From Clostridiales bacterium (GTDB taxonomy: Bacteria; Bacillota; Dethiobacteria; Dethiobacterales; Dethiobacteraceae): a DNA stretch of 49,161 nucleotides. Of this stretch, positions 37,636 to 45,387 are shown piece by piece. Position numbers and translations under genes: made by a program. The notes below the pieces were generated by a model. The model was not told where the DNA came from. It searched no databases and worked only from the letters and a program-made list of their open reading frames with translations. The stretch is taken from NCBI GenBank assembly GCA_018335855.1, contig JAGXRM010000011.1:1-49161 (forward strand), given 5' to 3'. Each line of letters begins with the position of its first letter. The stretch's first letter is position 1.

Positions 37636-37895
37636 TTGAATGAGAGTAGTAGCATAAATCACTTATCTTCAGAGAGCCGCAGGTGGTGGGATTGCGGTGG
37701 TAAACGTTTATTGCGAATGGACTCATGAAGGCGATGCAGAAACTCTATCGAGTAGTATGCGAGCCGGGAATTCCACCCGTTATCCATGGAACATGTATGT
37801 TTGTACATGAAGCGAGCGGCGTTTTACGCAACTTGGGTGGTACCGCAGAGACTAATGTCTTTGTCCCTTTGAGGACAAAGGCTTTTTTATTTTAA
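37636..37895 (+). promoter_or_regulatory. T-box leader, tRNA-Trp type
   Basis: All canonical parts are readable: the stem I base GAGAGUAGUAG (37642 on), the AGAGAGCC distal-loop region, the specifier in GCGAAUGGACUC with UGG (Trp) at 37718-37720, the T-box sequence ACUUGGGUGGUACCGC (37831-37846), and a terminator with arms CTTTGTCC (37859-37866)/GGACAAAG (37873-37880) followed by six Ts. Uncharged tRNA-Trp should stabilise the antiterminator and switch on trpB2. The acceptor-pairing bases are UGGU; with a tRNA-Trp discriminator G this would need a G-U pair. Confidence 0.88.
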
Positions 37896-37916
37896 AAAAA
37901 GAAAGGACTGACGATT

Positions 37917-39293
37917 ATGACAAACATCCCGTACAAAATTTATTTAACCGAAGAAGAGATGCCTAGGAACTGGTACAACTTGAAAGCTGTGATGAAGGAA
38001 CTTCCTACTCCCTTTATCCATCCTGGTACACTGAAACCCTGTACCGCAGATGATCTCAGGCCCGTATTCTGTGACGAGTTGGTTAAGCAGGAACTGAACA
38101 AAACGGATAAATATATTGAAATTCCGGAGGGAATCAGAGACTTCTATAAGATGTTTCGTCCTTCCCCTCTCGTCCGTGCTTATTGCCTGGAGAAATTACT
38201 GGATACACCGGCTGAAATTTACTATAAATTTGAGGGCAATAACACTTCCGGGTCTCACAAGCTTAACTCGGCAGCTGCACAAGTCTATTACGCTCAAAAG
38301 CAGGGATTGACATCGTTAACCACCGAAACCGGAGCCGGTCAATGGGGCACTGCACTTTCCATGGCTTGCGCCTATTATAACCTGGCGTTAACTGTCTTTA
38401 TGGTGAAGATATCATCCGAACAGAAACCGTATCGGAAAGCTGTTATGGAAACCTATGGGGCAAAAGTGATTGCCTCACCTTCCAACACTACGGAAGCAGG
38501 TAAAAAGATTTTAGCAGAAAGCCCTGAAACCGGCGGATCACTGGGGTGTGCTATATCTGAAGCTTTGGAAGTAGCTGTTAAGAGCGACAACTGCCGTTAT
38601 GTGCTTGGTAGTGTTCTGGATCACGTTCTCTTGCATCAGTCCATCATTGGTGAAGAAACTAAGATAGCCTGCGATAAATACAACATTCAACCTGACATCA
38701 TCATTGGCTGCGCCGGAGGTGGTTCTAACTTGGGTGGCTTAATCGCCCCGTTTATGGGCGACACGATTGACGGGAAAAATAATATTCAATATATTGCTGT
38801 AGAGCCTGCATCCTGTCCGTCTATGACAAGAGGGAAATATGCATTAGACTTTGGTGATACTGGAAAAACTACCCCGCTGATCAGAATGTACACGTTAGGC
38901 TCAGGGTTTATGCCAGCGCCAAACCATGCAGGTGGGCTAAGATACCACGGTATGAGTCCGATCATCTCTAAGCTGTACCACGACGGTTATCTGGAAGCCC
39001 GTTCCGTAGAACAAACAAAAGTGTTTGATGCGGCTACCATGTTTGCCCGCAGCGAAGGCATCCTTCCGGCTCCTGAATCTGCACATGCTTTACGGGTTGC
39101 TATGGACGAAGCACTCAAGTGCAAAGAAACCGGTGAAAAGAAGACGATTATATTCGGCCTAACCGGTACAGGCTACTTCGATCTGGGTGCTTATATGAGC
39201 TACAACGAAGGCACAATTAAAGATTACATTCCCACTGATGAAGATCTGGAAAAAGGCTTCGCCACCCTGCCAAACGTTAACGTCGAATTATAA
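37917..39293 (+). CDS. trpB2: TrpB2-type tryptophan synthase beta-like protein
   Basis: A 458-residue PLP enzyme of the TrpB2 subfamily (longer than TrpB1), making Trp from indole or phosphoserine and serine. The PLP lysine lies in NTSGSHKLNSAAAQVYYA, the Gly-rich phosphate loop is CAGGGSNLGGL, and the TrpB2-typical start YLTEEEMPRNWYNLKAVM and RPSPLVRAYCLE are present. No trpA or other trp gene adjoins it, so salvage of free indole is the likely job. The Trp T-box upstream supports the assignment. Confidence 0.93.
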   Translation: MTNIPYKIYLTEEEMPRNWYNLKAVMKELPTPFIHPGTLKPCTADDLRPVFCDELVKQELNKTDKYIEIPEGIRDFYKMFRPSPLVRAYCLEKLLDTPAEIYYKFEGNNTSGSHKLNSAAAQVYYAQKQGLTSLTTETGAGQWGTALSMACAYYNLALTVFMVKISSEQKPYRKAVMETYGAKVIASPSNTTEAGKKILAESPETGGSLGCAISEALEVAVKSDNCRYVLGSVLDHVLLHQSIIGEETKIACDKYNIQPDIIIGCAGGGSNLGGLIAPFMGDTIDGKNNIQYIAVEPASCPSMTRGKYALDFGDTGKTTPLIRMYTLGSGFMPAPNHAGGLRYHGMSPIISKLYHDGYLEARSVEQTKVFDAATMFARSEGILPAPESAHALRVAMDEALKCKETGEKKTIIFGLTGTGYFDLGAYMSYNEGTIKDYIPTDEDLEKGFATLPNVNVEL

Positions 39294-39393
39294 TCGAGTA
39301 ATGGTCCAATCCTTGATAGGTAGTTCTTTGCATTATTAAACTACCAGTGTTATACAATTTGTGATAGTGTTAGTACACCGCCAGCATAGTGAT

Positions 39394-39455
39394 ATGCTCC
39401 CTTTATGGTAGACAGTTGAAATAATAAAACTGTTACCATGAAGGGAGCATTTTTG
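39394..39455 (+). terminator. Terminator after trpB2
   Basis: A long near-perfect hairpin: left arm 39394-39417 (ATGCTCCCTT...ACAGTT), 10-base loop, right arm 39428-39450, followed by TTTTT. About 100 bases after the trpB2 stop. Confidence 0.8.
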
Positions 39456-39479
39456 TGAGAAGGAAAAGAATAAAACGCC

Positions 39480-39509
39480 AGGAGTTGAGACAATTTTGTC
39501 TCAACTCCT
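39480..39509. terminator. Bidirectional terminator between trpB2 and the metal operon
   Basis: Perfect 12-base arms AGGAGTTGAGAC (39480-39491) and its complement (39498-39509). T-rich runs on both sides (TTTGTTT on plus, CGTTTTATT on minus) suit the two converging units. Confidence 0.75.
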
Positions 39510-39560
39510 GTTTGTTTAACAGAAATATCTTTGTGACCCTGAATGGGTCCTCTACTCTGA

Positions 39561-39665
39561 TTATATTGAACCGTTAAGCAGATAATAGAGGACAATAATC
39601 AGCAATCCGCCACCGATATATAGTAGTGCTTTTGAAGGTTTACCGGAACCACAACATCCTCCCAT
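39561..39665 (-). CDS. 34-residue membrane miniprotein with N-terminal Cys pair
   Basis: A small frame beginning MGGCCGSGKPSKALLY and ending in one hydrophobic helix (LLIIVLYYLL). ATG at 39665 has GGAGGTG 8 bases upstream, and the gene begins 3 bases after the lgt stop. The Cys-Cys and single helix suggest a metal-related membrane peptide of the copper module. Function unknown. Confidence 0.65.
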   Translation of the reverse strand: MGGCCGSGKPSKALLYIGGGLLIIVLYYLLNGSI

Positions 39666-39668
39666 GAT

Positions 39669-40403
39669 TTAGGCACCTCCCTTCTGTGATACAAGAGAAG
39701 CTTTCCCTATTGAAAACAGAAGCAGGAGACCAGCCGTTGCCGCGAATATGCTGATATACTGTGCATTGGAAAATAAGGAGCCAGATGACCGGAAAAATTC
39801 AATGATAAACCTGTAGACGGAGTAGGCTACCACAAACAGCAAGAATATTTCACCAGTAAAACGCTGGTTCTTGCTTCTTTCTAATAGCAGAATGAAGATC
39901 AGATAACCTGCTAGAGCGGAGTAAAGCTGTACAGGATGTCTGATTACGCCACCCACTGATACCCCCCAAGGGATGCTTGTAATATTACCAAAGATATCGC
40001 AGCCTATACGACCAATTGCATAGCCAATCGCTAAGCCGGGAACAAGGGCGTCTGCAAGTTTAAGGAAAGAAATCCTGCACATTCGGGAGTAAAATAATAC
40101 AACGGTCGCACCGCCAATGATAGCACCGTGGATAGAGAGACCGCCTTGGTGAAGATATAGTATACTTATCGGGTTTTGCCCATAAATACGAATGTTTTGC
40201 AGAACATATAAAATTCTAGCACCAATGACGCCCCCTAAAAGCAAGTAAAGCATTAAATCCATAACGATTTCTTCACGTATACCTTTTTTTTCTGCCATTC
40301 TAACTGCGGTATATGCTCCGGAAAGAATGCCCAGAGCCACCATCACCCCGAACAGGTGAACAGAAAAGCCACCAATACTAAACAATTCTCTTGATATGGA
40401 CAT
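39669..40403 (-). CDS. lgt: Lgt-family prolipoprotein diacylglyceryl transferase paralog
   Basis: A 244-residue seven-helix membrane protein. It retains GGLSIHGAIIGG, RHPVQLYSAL and YRFIIEFFR of Lgt, but the signature GRIGNFxNxE reads GRIGCDIFGN, so the conserved Asn is Cys and the Glu is not in place. It is shorter than housekeeping Lgt (260-290) and sits in a copper-efflux operon, where Lgt paralogs of uncertain role occur. It may modify a metal-binding lipoprotein, or have changed activity. Confidence 0.8.
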   Translation of the reverse strand: MSISRELFSIGGFSVHLFGVMVALGILSGAYTAVRMAEKKGIREEIVMDLMLYLLLGGVIGARILYVLQNIRIYGQNPISILYLHQGGLSIHGAIIGGATVVLFYSRMCRISFLKLADALVPGLAIGYAIGRIGCDIFGNITSIPWGVSVGGVIRHPVQLYSALAGYLIFILLLERSKNQRFTGEIFLLFVVAYSVYRFIIEFFRSSGSLFSNAQYISIFAATAGLLLLFSIGKASLVSQKGGA

Positions 40404-40405
40404 AA

Positions 40406-40519
40406 TTAATTATCCCTTTCGTCTTTTTTGTGATGATGGTCTTTGTGCATACCACGCATCATGACAAAGTGCATAAGCGGGCAAAGCAAAAATATCAGAT
40501 AGGGTAAATAGCGTGCCAT
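40406..40519 (-). CDS. His-rich membrane miniprotein (DUF2933-like)
   Basis: A 37-residue protein, MARYLPYLIFLLCPLMHF followed by MMRGMHKDHHHKKDE: one helix containing CPLMH and a His-rich cytosolic or external tail, characteristic of small DUF2933-type proteins near copper genes. AGGAGGT lies 6 bases upstream of the ATG. Two bases separate its stop from lgt. Likely binds metal. Confidence 0.7.
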   Translation of the reverse strand: MARYLPYLIFLLCPLMHFVMMRGMHKDHHHKKDERDN

Positions 40520-40562
40520 ATTATTACCTCCTACATGCTGTAGTATTTGTGGGTAAAAAAAA

Positions 40563-40712
40563 TTAGCTTGTTTTGTTATGCTCGGAGTTATTAGGTCGCT
40601 GGGGAGTTTGCTCAGGCTTATTGATGGTGCAGCAATCCGGGTTTTGTCCCTGGAATTCTTTTTCGTTTGACTTTGCTAATTTCTCAAGAAAACGCATTAA
40701 AAATTTAAACAT
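40563..40712 (-). CDS. LDCC-motif-like putative metal-binding miniprotein
   Basis: A 49-residue protein, MFKFLMRFLEKLAKSNEKEF followed by GQNPDCCTINKPEQ. It matches the short family defined by an LDCC motif (here PDCC) after an amphipathic helix. ATG at 40712 has AGGAGG 7 bases upstream; longer readings have no such site. It follows copA in the same operon and likely handles a soft metal ion. Confidence 0.75.
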   Translation of the reverse strand: MFKFLMRFLEKLAKSNEKEFQGQNPDCCTINKPEQTPQRPNNSEHNKTS

Positions 40713-40801
40713 GTCGAAACCTCCTAGCATAGTTTCAATTATGATAATATCACAGTAATCCCATATAAACAATATGAATAAAGGGGATAGATGTGGAGAA
40801 G

Positions 40802-43351
40802 TTATGGAATCGGCAAGGCTAAGTCCGATTCATGAATGACGATGCTATTGTAGTCGGCATCAAAATTGTTACGACGCAACCGCAGAGAGTTCCAAACTAC
40901 ATTAACGGAACTCATACTCATGGCAGCCATACCGATCATTGGATGTAATAACCCCATGGCTGCAAAGGGAATTGCAATGGCATTATAGATCCAGGCCCAG
41001 AAATAATTTTGGCGGATTTTCTTGAATGTAGCGCGTGAAAGTTTAATGGCAGTTATTAGGCCGGCTAGATCACCACGAATGAGTGTGATGTCTGCTGCTT
41101 CAATGGCTATGTCTGTCCCTGTGCCAATCGCAATCCCTACATTAGCTTGTTTCAGCGCAGGTGCATCATTAATGCCGTCCCCAACCATGCCCACCATACC
41201 CAGCTTCTCTTGTAATCGTTTTATTTCTTCCACTTTGCCATCGGGCATAACTTCTGACACAACATGGTCAATGCCAAGAAGCTTCCCGATTGCAGCTGCT
41301 GTCCGCTTATTATCACCTGTAATCATCACTGTCTCTAGTCCTAATGATTTTAATTCGGACACAGCTAATTTTGCTTCTTCCTTTAGTGTGTCTGCAATGG
41401 CGATAATACCCGCAACTTTCTGATCTACAGCCACGATAACAACTGTTTTACCTTGTTCTTCAAGTTGCTCCATCCGCTCACCCAGCGCTCCGACCTCAAT
41501 CCCATTATCCTGCATCAGACGACGATTACCGACCAGTACGTGGTGTCCATCCACTTTTCCACCCACACCTTTACCAGTATGGGATGTAAATTCCAAGACT
41601 TCTTCGGGTTTAACGCCTTGTTCCTTAATCGCTTCCACCACAGCATGGGCAAGTGGATGTTCTGAGGCGGATTCCACGCTGGCTGCATAACTGAGCAGCT
41701 GTTTGTCCTCTAACCCACTAGTGACTTCCACTTCAGTCACAGCTGGTTTACCCTTCGTGAGAGTACCCGTCTTATCAAATGCAATGACTTTAATATCTTT
41801 CATCGTCTGAATTGCTTCACCGCGACGAATCAGCACGCCTTTTTCTGCGCCGATTCCACTCCCCACCATGAGTGCTGTTGGTGTAGCAAGACCTAATGCG
41901 CACGGACAGGATATTACCAGCACCGCAGCTGAAGCTAGATAAGCCAAGGTGAAGCGACCCACAGTTGGGTTTACCCAAGGTAGATAAGGTGCTGCGATAA
42001 CGAGTACATTACGCATGGAGTCGCCAAATAAGGCCCATGTTGTAAACGTGAGGATGGATAACACAATAATAGCCGGCACAAAGTAACCCGTAACTCGGTC
42101 AGCAAACTCCTGAATAGGAACTTTCGTTCCTTGCGCTTCCTCCACCATTTTAATTATCTGGGAGAGGAAGGTATCTTTGCCTACCTTTGTTGCCTCTACG
42201 TGTAAGAGACCTTGCTTATTGATGGTGGCACCAATCACTTCACTGCCGTTTTTCTTTTCAACGGGCAGGGACTCCCCTGTTGCCATGGACTCATCCACGG
42301 CACTATGCCCTTTAATTACGATACCGTCTGTCGGTATTTTCTCGCCAGGGCGAATAACCATCACATCGCCGGGTTGCAAATCTTCGATTGCAAGTTCCAC
42401 TTCTTCGCCATCACGTAGAACCTGCGCAGTTTTTGCTCCCATCTGTAAGAGCTTTTTAATGGCCTGGGAAGCTTGACCCTTGGCTCGAGCTTCCAGGTAA
42501 CGCCCAATCAAATGGAAGAACATAATGTTAGCACCCATCTCGATAAACGTAGTTACAGGGATGATAAAAGATGCCAGCCCGATTAGAAACGGTGGAATCG
42601 AACCCAGTGTCACTAATACGTCCATATTTGCACTACGGTGCCGTACTGCATTGAAACTGGATCTATGTGTTTTAGACCCGGCTACAAAGATGACGGGAAA
42701 TGCTAAAATTGCTATGATCGTTGTATAGAGATTAAAATTAATCATATACACAAACATATTAATAATCATCAATGTTATTATAGTAAGAGCAGGTACCCCA
42801 GCTATGATCATTCGTCTGCGGGCTTCCTTGACCTCTTTTTCTTCATCCTCTTCGGCTGCAGCAGCAGAAGAGTCCGCGGTTACATCCATTTTATAGCCTG
42901 CTGCGTCAACGAGTGCGTGTAATGCATTCAAATCCACTTTACCTGGGATATACGTGAGTGTTAGCTTATTAATGGCAAAGTTAACGTTTGCAGTAACTAC
43001 GCCTTCTGCACCAGTAAGAATTTTTTCAATTGACTGAGCACAACTAGCACAAGACATTCCAGTGACACGAAAAACCTCTGTTATTGGCCCTGCTGTACCA
43101 CTGGCACGCCGCTTTTTGCCAGCATCTACACCGTCCACTTCTATTACGGTAGCAGAATAGCCAGCACTTTCCACTGCCCTCATCAATGCTTCGGGGCCTG
43201 TTACACCGGTATCAAAAGTTACATATGCTTTTTGAGCGGGAAAATTAACGCTCGCCTCATTTACACCTTCTGTACTTTTTAATGCTTTTTCCACAGATTG
43301 AGCACAAGAGGTACATGTCATATCCCCAATTTTTAAAATAGCCTTACTCAT
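40802..43351 (-). CDS. copA: Copper-translocating P1B-type ATPase
   Basis: An 849-residue Cu(I) exporter. Two N-terminal heavy-metal domains with CxxC (MTCTSC near residue 13, MSCASC near 100), eight membrane helices, TGES actuator motif, CPC in [12 protein letters not shown] for metal transport, phosphorylation site [11 protein letters not shown] motif in SEHPLAH, and [12 protein letters not shown]. The C-terminal metal-site helix ([30 protein letters not shown]) fits CopA. First gene of the minus-strand metal operon. Confidence 0.95.
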   Translation of the reverse strand: MSKAILKIGDMTCTSCAQSVEKALKSTEGVNEASVNFPAQKAYVTFDTGVTGPEALMRAVESAGYSATVIEVDGVDAGKKRRASGTAGPITEVFRVTGMSCASCAQSIEKILTGAEGVVTANVNFAINKLTLTYIPGKVDLNALHALVDAAGYKMDVTADSSAAAAEEDEEKEVKEARRRMIIAGVPALTIITLMIINMFVYMINFNLYTTIIAILAFPVIFVAGSKTHRSSFNAVRHRSANMDVLVTLGSIPPFLIGLASFIIPVTTFIEMGANIMFFHLIGRYLEARAKGQASQAIKKLLQMGAKTAQVLRDGEEVELAIEDLQPGDVMVIRPGEKIPTDGIVIKGHSAVDESMATGESLPVEKKNGSEVIGATINKQGLLHVEATKVGKDTFLSQIIKMVEEAQGTKVPIQEFADRVTGYFVPAIIVLSILTFTTWALFGDSMRNVLVIAAPYLPWVNPTVGRFTLAYLASAAVLVISCPCALGLATPTALMVGSGIGAEKGVLIRRGEAIQTMKDIKVIAFDKTGTLTKGKPAVTEVEVTSGLEDKQLLSYAASVESASEHPLAHAVVEAIKEQGVKPEEVLEFTSHTGKGVGGKVDGHHVLVGNRRLMQDNGIEVGALGERMEQLEEQGKTVVIVAVDQKVAGIIAIADTLKEEAKLAVSELKSLGLETVMITGDNKRTAAAIGKLLGIDHVVSEVMPDGKVEEIKRLQEKLGMVGMVGDGINDAPALKQANVGIAIGTGTDIAIEAADITLIRGDLAGLITAIKLSRATFKKIRQNYFWAWIYNAIAIPFAAMGLLHPMIGMAAMSMSSVNVVWNSLRLRRNNFDADYNSIVIHESDLALPIP

Positions 43352-43373
43352 GGTATCACCTTCTCCAATATAT

Positions 43374-43410
43374 TCTAGTACCCCTCCCCCGGGGGGTTGG
43401 GTATACTAGA
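43374..43410 (-). promoter_or_regulatory. Palindromic operator in the copA leader
   Basis: Arms TCTAGTA (43374-43380) and TACTAGA (43404-43410) flank a strongly C/G-biased core (CCCCTCCCCCGGGGGG). It lies just after the copA -10, consistent with a copper-repressor (CsoR- or CopY-type) site. No matching regulator gene is in the window apart from the ArsR-type protein. Confidence 0.5.
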
Positions 43411-43439
43411 AGCATATCATACTAATACTATTAAAACAA
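43411..43439 (-). promoter_or_regulatory. copA promoter
   Basis: On the minus strand TTGTTT (43439-43434), 17-base spacer, TATGCT (43416-43411). The putative operator begins at the predicted start of transcription. Confidence 0.5.
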
Positions 43440-43560
43440 TAGCTGACATCGTGATTAAAAATGGAGTAATAAATGTCGCTGCGTTCACTGAGAACCAATA
43501 AAACTGTCCAAGAAATAATCCTAATGTCACTGCGATCAATATAAAAAGTGATTGAAGCAC
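43417..43560 (-). pseudogene. Truncated arsenite/bile-acid-symporter-like transporter fragment
   Basis: A 47-codon frame (start GTG) reading VLQSLFILIAVTLGLFLGQ then ATFITPFLITMSAIVLIVLV, resembling the first two helices of ArsB/ACR3-type permeases, and ending at TGA. The copA promoter lies inside its 3' end, so copA seems to have been joined to the fragment by rearrangement. Weak identification. Confidence 0.35.
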
Positions 43561-43578
43561 GTTGGGCTCAGACGGTGC

Positions 43579-43607
43579 TTGCATATATCATGTTATTATG
43601 ATATATT
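43579..43607 (+). promoter_or_regulatory. Promoter and palindromic operator of the arsR-merT-copZ operon
   Basis: TTGCAT (43579-43584), 17-base spacer, TATATT (43602-43607). Overlapping both hexamers is a perfect inverted repeat, ATATATCAT-GTTATT-ATGATATAT (43583-43606), as expected for an ArsR/SmtB repressor site. The leader before the GGAGGTG ribosome site would be only a few bases long. Confidence 0.75.
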
Positions 43608-43629
43608 TTCGTCATGGAGGTGGGCTTAC

Positions 43630-43959
43630 TTGCAGGTAAAACAGCAGCAATTAATGAAGGCAGAAATCATTGCAAAGTTTTTTTCGGGTTTCTCCAATCC
43701 TGTTCGTTACAGGGTAATCGAAGCATTATGCGAGAAAGAAATGACGGTAAATGAGTTGGTTTCGCAGCTTGAGTGTTCACAAAGCCAAATCTCCAACCAT
43801 TTAAACTGCTTGCGGTGGTGCGGATTTGTATCAAACCGTCAGGAAGGTCGACATGTTTATTATCAGGTTACCAATCATAGGATTCATGAGATTCTTATTC
43901 TCGCCAAATCAGTTGTCTCAGAGAACAGCGCACAAATAAGTTCATGTACTAGAATGTAG
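43630..43959 (+). CDS. ArsR/SmtB-family metal sensor, CmtR-like
   Basis: A 109-residue winged-helix repressor: FFSGFSNPVRYRVIEALCEKEMTVNELVSQLECSQSQISNHLNCLRWCGFVSNRQEGRHVYYQV. The recognition-helix region has Cys60 and Cys64 (NCLRWCGFV), and a third Cys lies at 106 near the C-terminus. This is the arrangement of the Cd(II)/Pb(II) sensor CmtR (Cys57, Cys61, Cys102). TTG start at 43630 with GGAGGTG 7 bases upstream; an ATG at 43654 is possible but lacks such a site. It should repress its own operon through the palindrome at 43583-43606 until soft metals bind. Confidence 0.88.
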   Translation: MQVKQQQLMKAEIIAKFFSGFSNPVRYRVIEALCEKEMTVNELVSQLECSQSQISNHLNCLRWCGFVSNRQEGRHVYYQVTNHRIHEILILAKSVVSENSAQISSCTRM

Positions 43960-43974
43960 CAAGGAGAGAATTCT

Positions 43975-44274
43975 ATGAGAGAAAAGTTGTCCGGGCTTAG
44001 TTCAGTTATCGCCTCTTTTTTTGCCTCTATATGTTGACTGGGTCCACTGATTTTTATACCGCTAGGTCTTAGTGGTATCAGCGGCGTCTTAGCGGCATCC
44101 TTATCAAGGTACAGAAGTTTCTTTATCCTGTTTGCTGTCCTATTACTTAGTCTTGCTCACTGGCAAATGAGCACAAATGCCAGGCCAAGTAAAAGCAGCA
44201 AAATTGTGGTATGGGTATCCACGGTTCTCACTATTTTTATCTTGCTTTATAATCGCTTCCAGGGAGGTTTTTAA
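43975..44274 (+). CDS. merT: MerT-like mercury/heavy-metal transporter, candidate selenoprotein (TGA at codon 21)
   Basis: A 99-residue, three-helix inner-membrane transporter if TGA 44035-44037 is read as an amino acid. The sequence around it is FFASIC-U-LGPLIFIPLGLSG, matching the MerT pattern ASxCCLGPLxLxxLGxSG: the TGA replaces the second Cys of the pair that binds Hg(II) in helix 1. Helix 2 (SFFILFAVLLLSLAHW) and helix 3 (IVVWVSTVLTIFILLY) are intact, with stop TAA at 44272. The AAGGAG site is 6 bases from the ATG, 15 bases after arsR. A SECIS-like hairpin follows at 44056-44078. The second Cys pair of classical MerT is absent. Alternative: a fresh nonsense mutation, less likely given the hairpin and the intact rest. 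Confidence 0.8.
44056..44078 (+). other. Candidate bacterial SECIS element of merT
   Basis: In the mRNA AUACCGCU (44056-44063) pairs with AGUGGUAU (44071-44078) over all eight positions (one G-U), leaving a 7-base loop AGGUCUU. The first stem base is 19 bases, and the loop 27 bases, after the UGA, within the spacing known for bacterial SECIS hairpins. The loop contains AGGUCU, the same apical loop as in the E. coli fdhF SECIS that SelB recognises. A CUG/CAG pair can extend the stem below a bulge. Confidence 0.72.
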
Positions 44275-44619
44275 ATGTCCGACTGCTGTAATGTAAAAAA
44301 ATTAAATGCAACGGAAACGTTTTACTGTCCAAGGTGCAATAAAGCAGGCAAACCAGTGCAGATAATTACTTTAAAAAGCTTGTTGGTTCCGACAGCATGG
44401 ACAGACTGACCGAATACTGATCACCTGTTTTGTTCTGAGGCTAAATGCGAGACTGTGTATTTTGGCAGAAACGGCGATATTTTTTCTGTAACAGACATCA
44501 AAGTTGCCGTTTTCCAGAAAACAACGGGGGATGATTATCCCGTTTGTTATTGTTTCGGTTGGACAAATAAAAGAATACAAGATGAACTCAAAACGTCAAA
44601 TGTTTCTCTTCACGCTTAG
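44275..44619 (+). CDS. CopZ-type zinc/2Fe-2S metallochaperone domain, candidate selenoprotein (TGA at codon 45)
   Basis: A 114-residue protein if TGA 44407-44409 is decoded. Cys4-Cys5, Cys18-x-x-Cys21 (YCPRCN), Cys53 and Cys58 (LFCSEAKCETVYF) and Cys91-x-Cys93 (VCYCFGWT) match the N-terminal CopZ domain known from Archaeoglobus, where these residues bind zinc and a 2Fe-2S cluster. The AGGGAGG site is 7 bases from the ATG, directly after the merT stop. The frame is intact to TAG 44617 apart from the TGA, which lies in TAWTD-U-PNTDHLFC, not at an invariant Cys. A downstream hairpin is possible (GUUCU/AGAC with GC/GC and loop UAAAU) but weaker than in merT. It probably passes metal between MerT and a reductase or efflux protein. 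Confidence 0.65.
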
Positions 44620-44715
44620 CACCGCCTTGTATAATATTTCACGAGGAAGCGGGATTTCGTGAGGTAAAGTATGTGATTCTGCACGTTTTGTTATTTCCCT
44701 GCCATGTTTGGGGTA

Positions 44716-45030
44716 TTAGAGGATACGCTGCCAGTCGCGTCTTGCGTAAAGGATTCTCTCCACATCAACAACGTTTGACTTTTCGTCTATCGTAAAAAAG
44801 ACAATATAGTTCTTTACGGGTAGCTTGCGATATCCTAACATTGCAAGTCTTTCATCCGTCACATAAGAGCATTTTTGCGGCATAAGCGCCAGTCCCGCTA
44901 TCGCTTCGTCCATGGCATCCATCATCTTAATTGCCGTCATAGGTGCTGACAGTTGCGCGGAGATATATCGGACAATGTCGCGAAGGTCGTTTTCGGCAGG
45001 TTCAGATATGTCAACCCTATATCTTGCCAT
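44716..45030 (-). CDS. RelE/ParE family toxin
   Basis: A 104-residue toxin of the RelE/ParE fold: YRVDISEPAENDLRDIVRYI at the start and GYRKLPVKNYIVFFTIDE...VERILYARRDWQRIL at the end, which is the family core. It overlaps its antitoxin by 14 bases. The 96 bases to its left contain no recognisable gene. Confidence 0.9.
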   Translation of the reverse strand: MARYRVDISEPAENDLRDIVRYISAQLSAPMTAIKMMDAMDEAIAGLALMPQKCSYVTDERLAMLGYRKLPVKNYIVFFTIDEKSNVVDVERILYARRDWQRIL

Positions 45031-45289
45031 CTGTTATTTCCTGCCGGATGTCGCGCATGACATCTTCTAGCGGACGCTTCCTGCCCTCTTTTACCGCCGT
45101 CATTCCCTCATCAAGCAAACGGTAAAGTTCAAGCTTCCCGCTTAGCATCTCATAAACCTCCATGCTCATAACAGCCAAATCACCCTGTCCGTTTTTAGTA
45201 ATAAAGACAGGCTCCCTGCTTTCACGGCAGAATGTCGAGATTTCATTATAGTTATTCCTTAAGTCCGTACTGGATTTAATGTTTGGCAT
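45017..45289 (-). CDS. Phd/YefM family antitoxin
   Basis: A 90-residue antitoxin: STDLRNNYNEISTFCRESREPVFITKNGQGDLAVMSMEVYEML, the standard Phd/YefM DNA-binding half, with a C-terminal toxin-binding helix (EGRKRPLEDVMRDI). Forms a module with the RelE-like toxin and likely autoregulates. Confidence 0.9.
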   Translation of the reverse strand: MPNIKSSTDLRNNYNEISTFCRESREPVFITKNGQGDLAVMSMEVYEMLSGKLELYRLLDEGMTAVKEGRKRPLEDVMRDIRQEITDGKI

Positions 45290-45387
45290 AAAACCATCCT
45301 CCTCGCCTTATCTAAAGATATTATACACGAATTTCTTTAGGACAGCAAGCCTGATGGTATAGCAAGCTACTATTGTTGTGGTATCTA

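Noticed and set aside
44275-44619. Reading the in-frame TGAs as tryptophan (altered genetic code)
   Set aside because: TGA is used as a normal stop in several clear genes here (for example xseA, aroQ and the CBS-PAS-HD gene), so a global reassignment is excluded.
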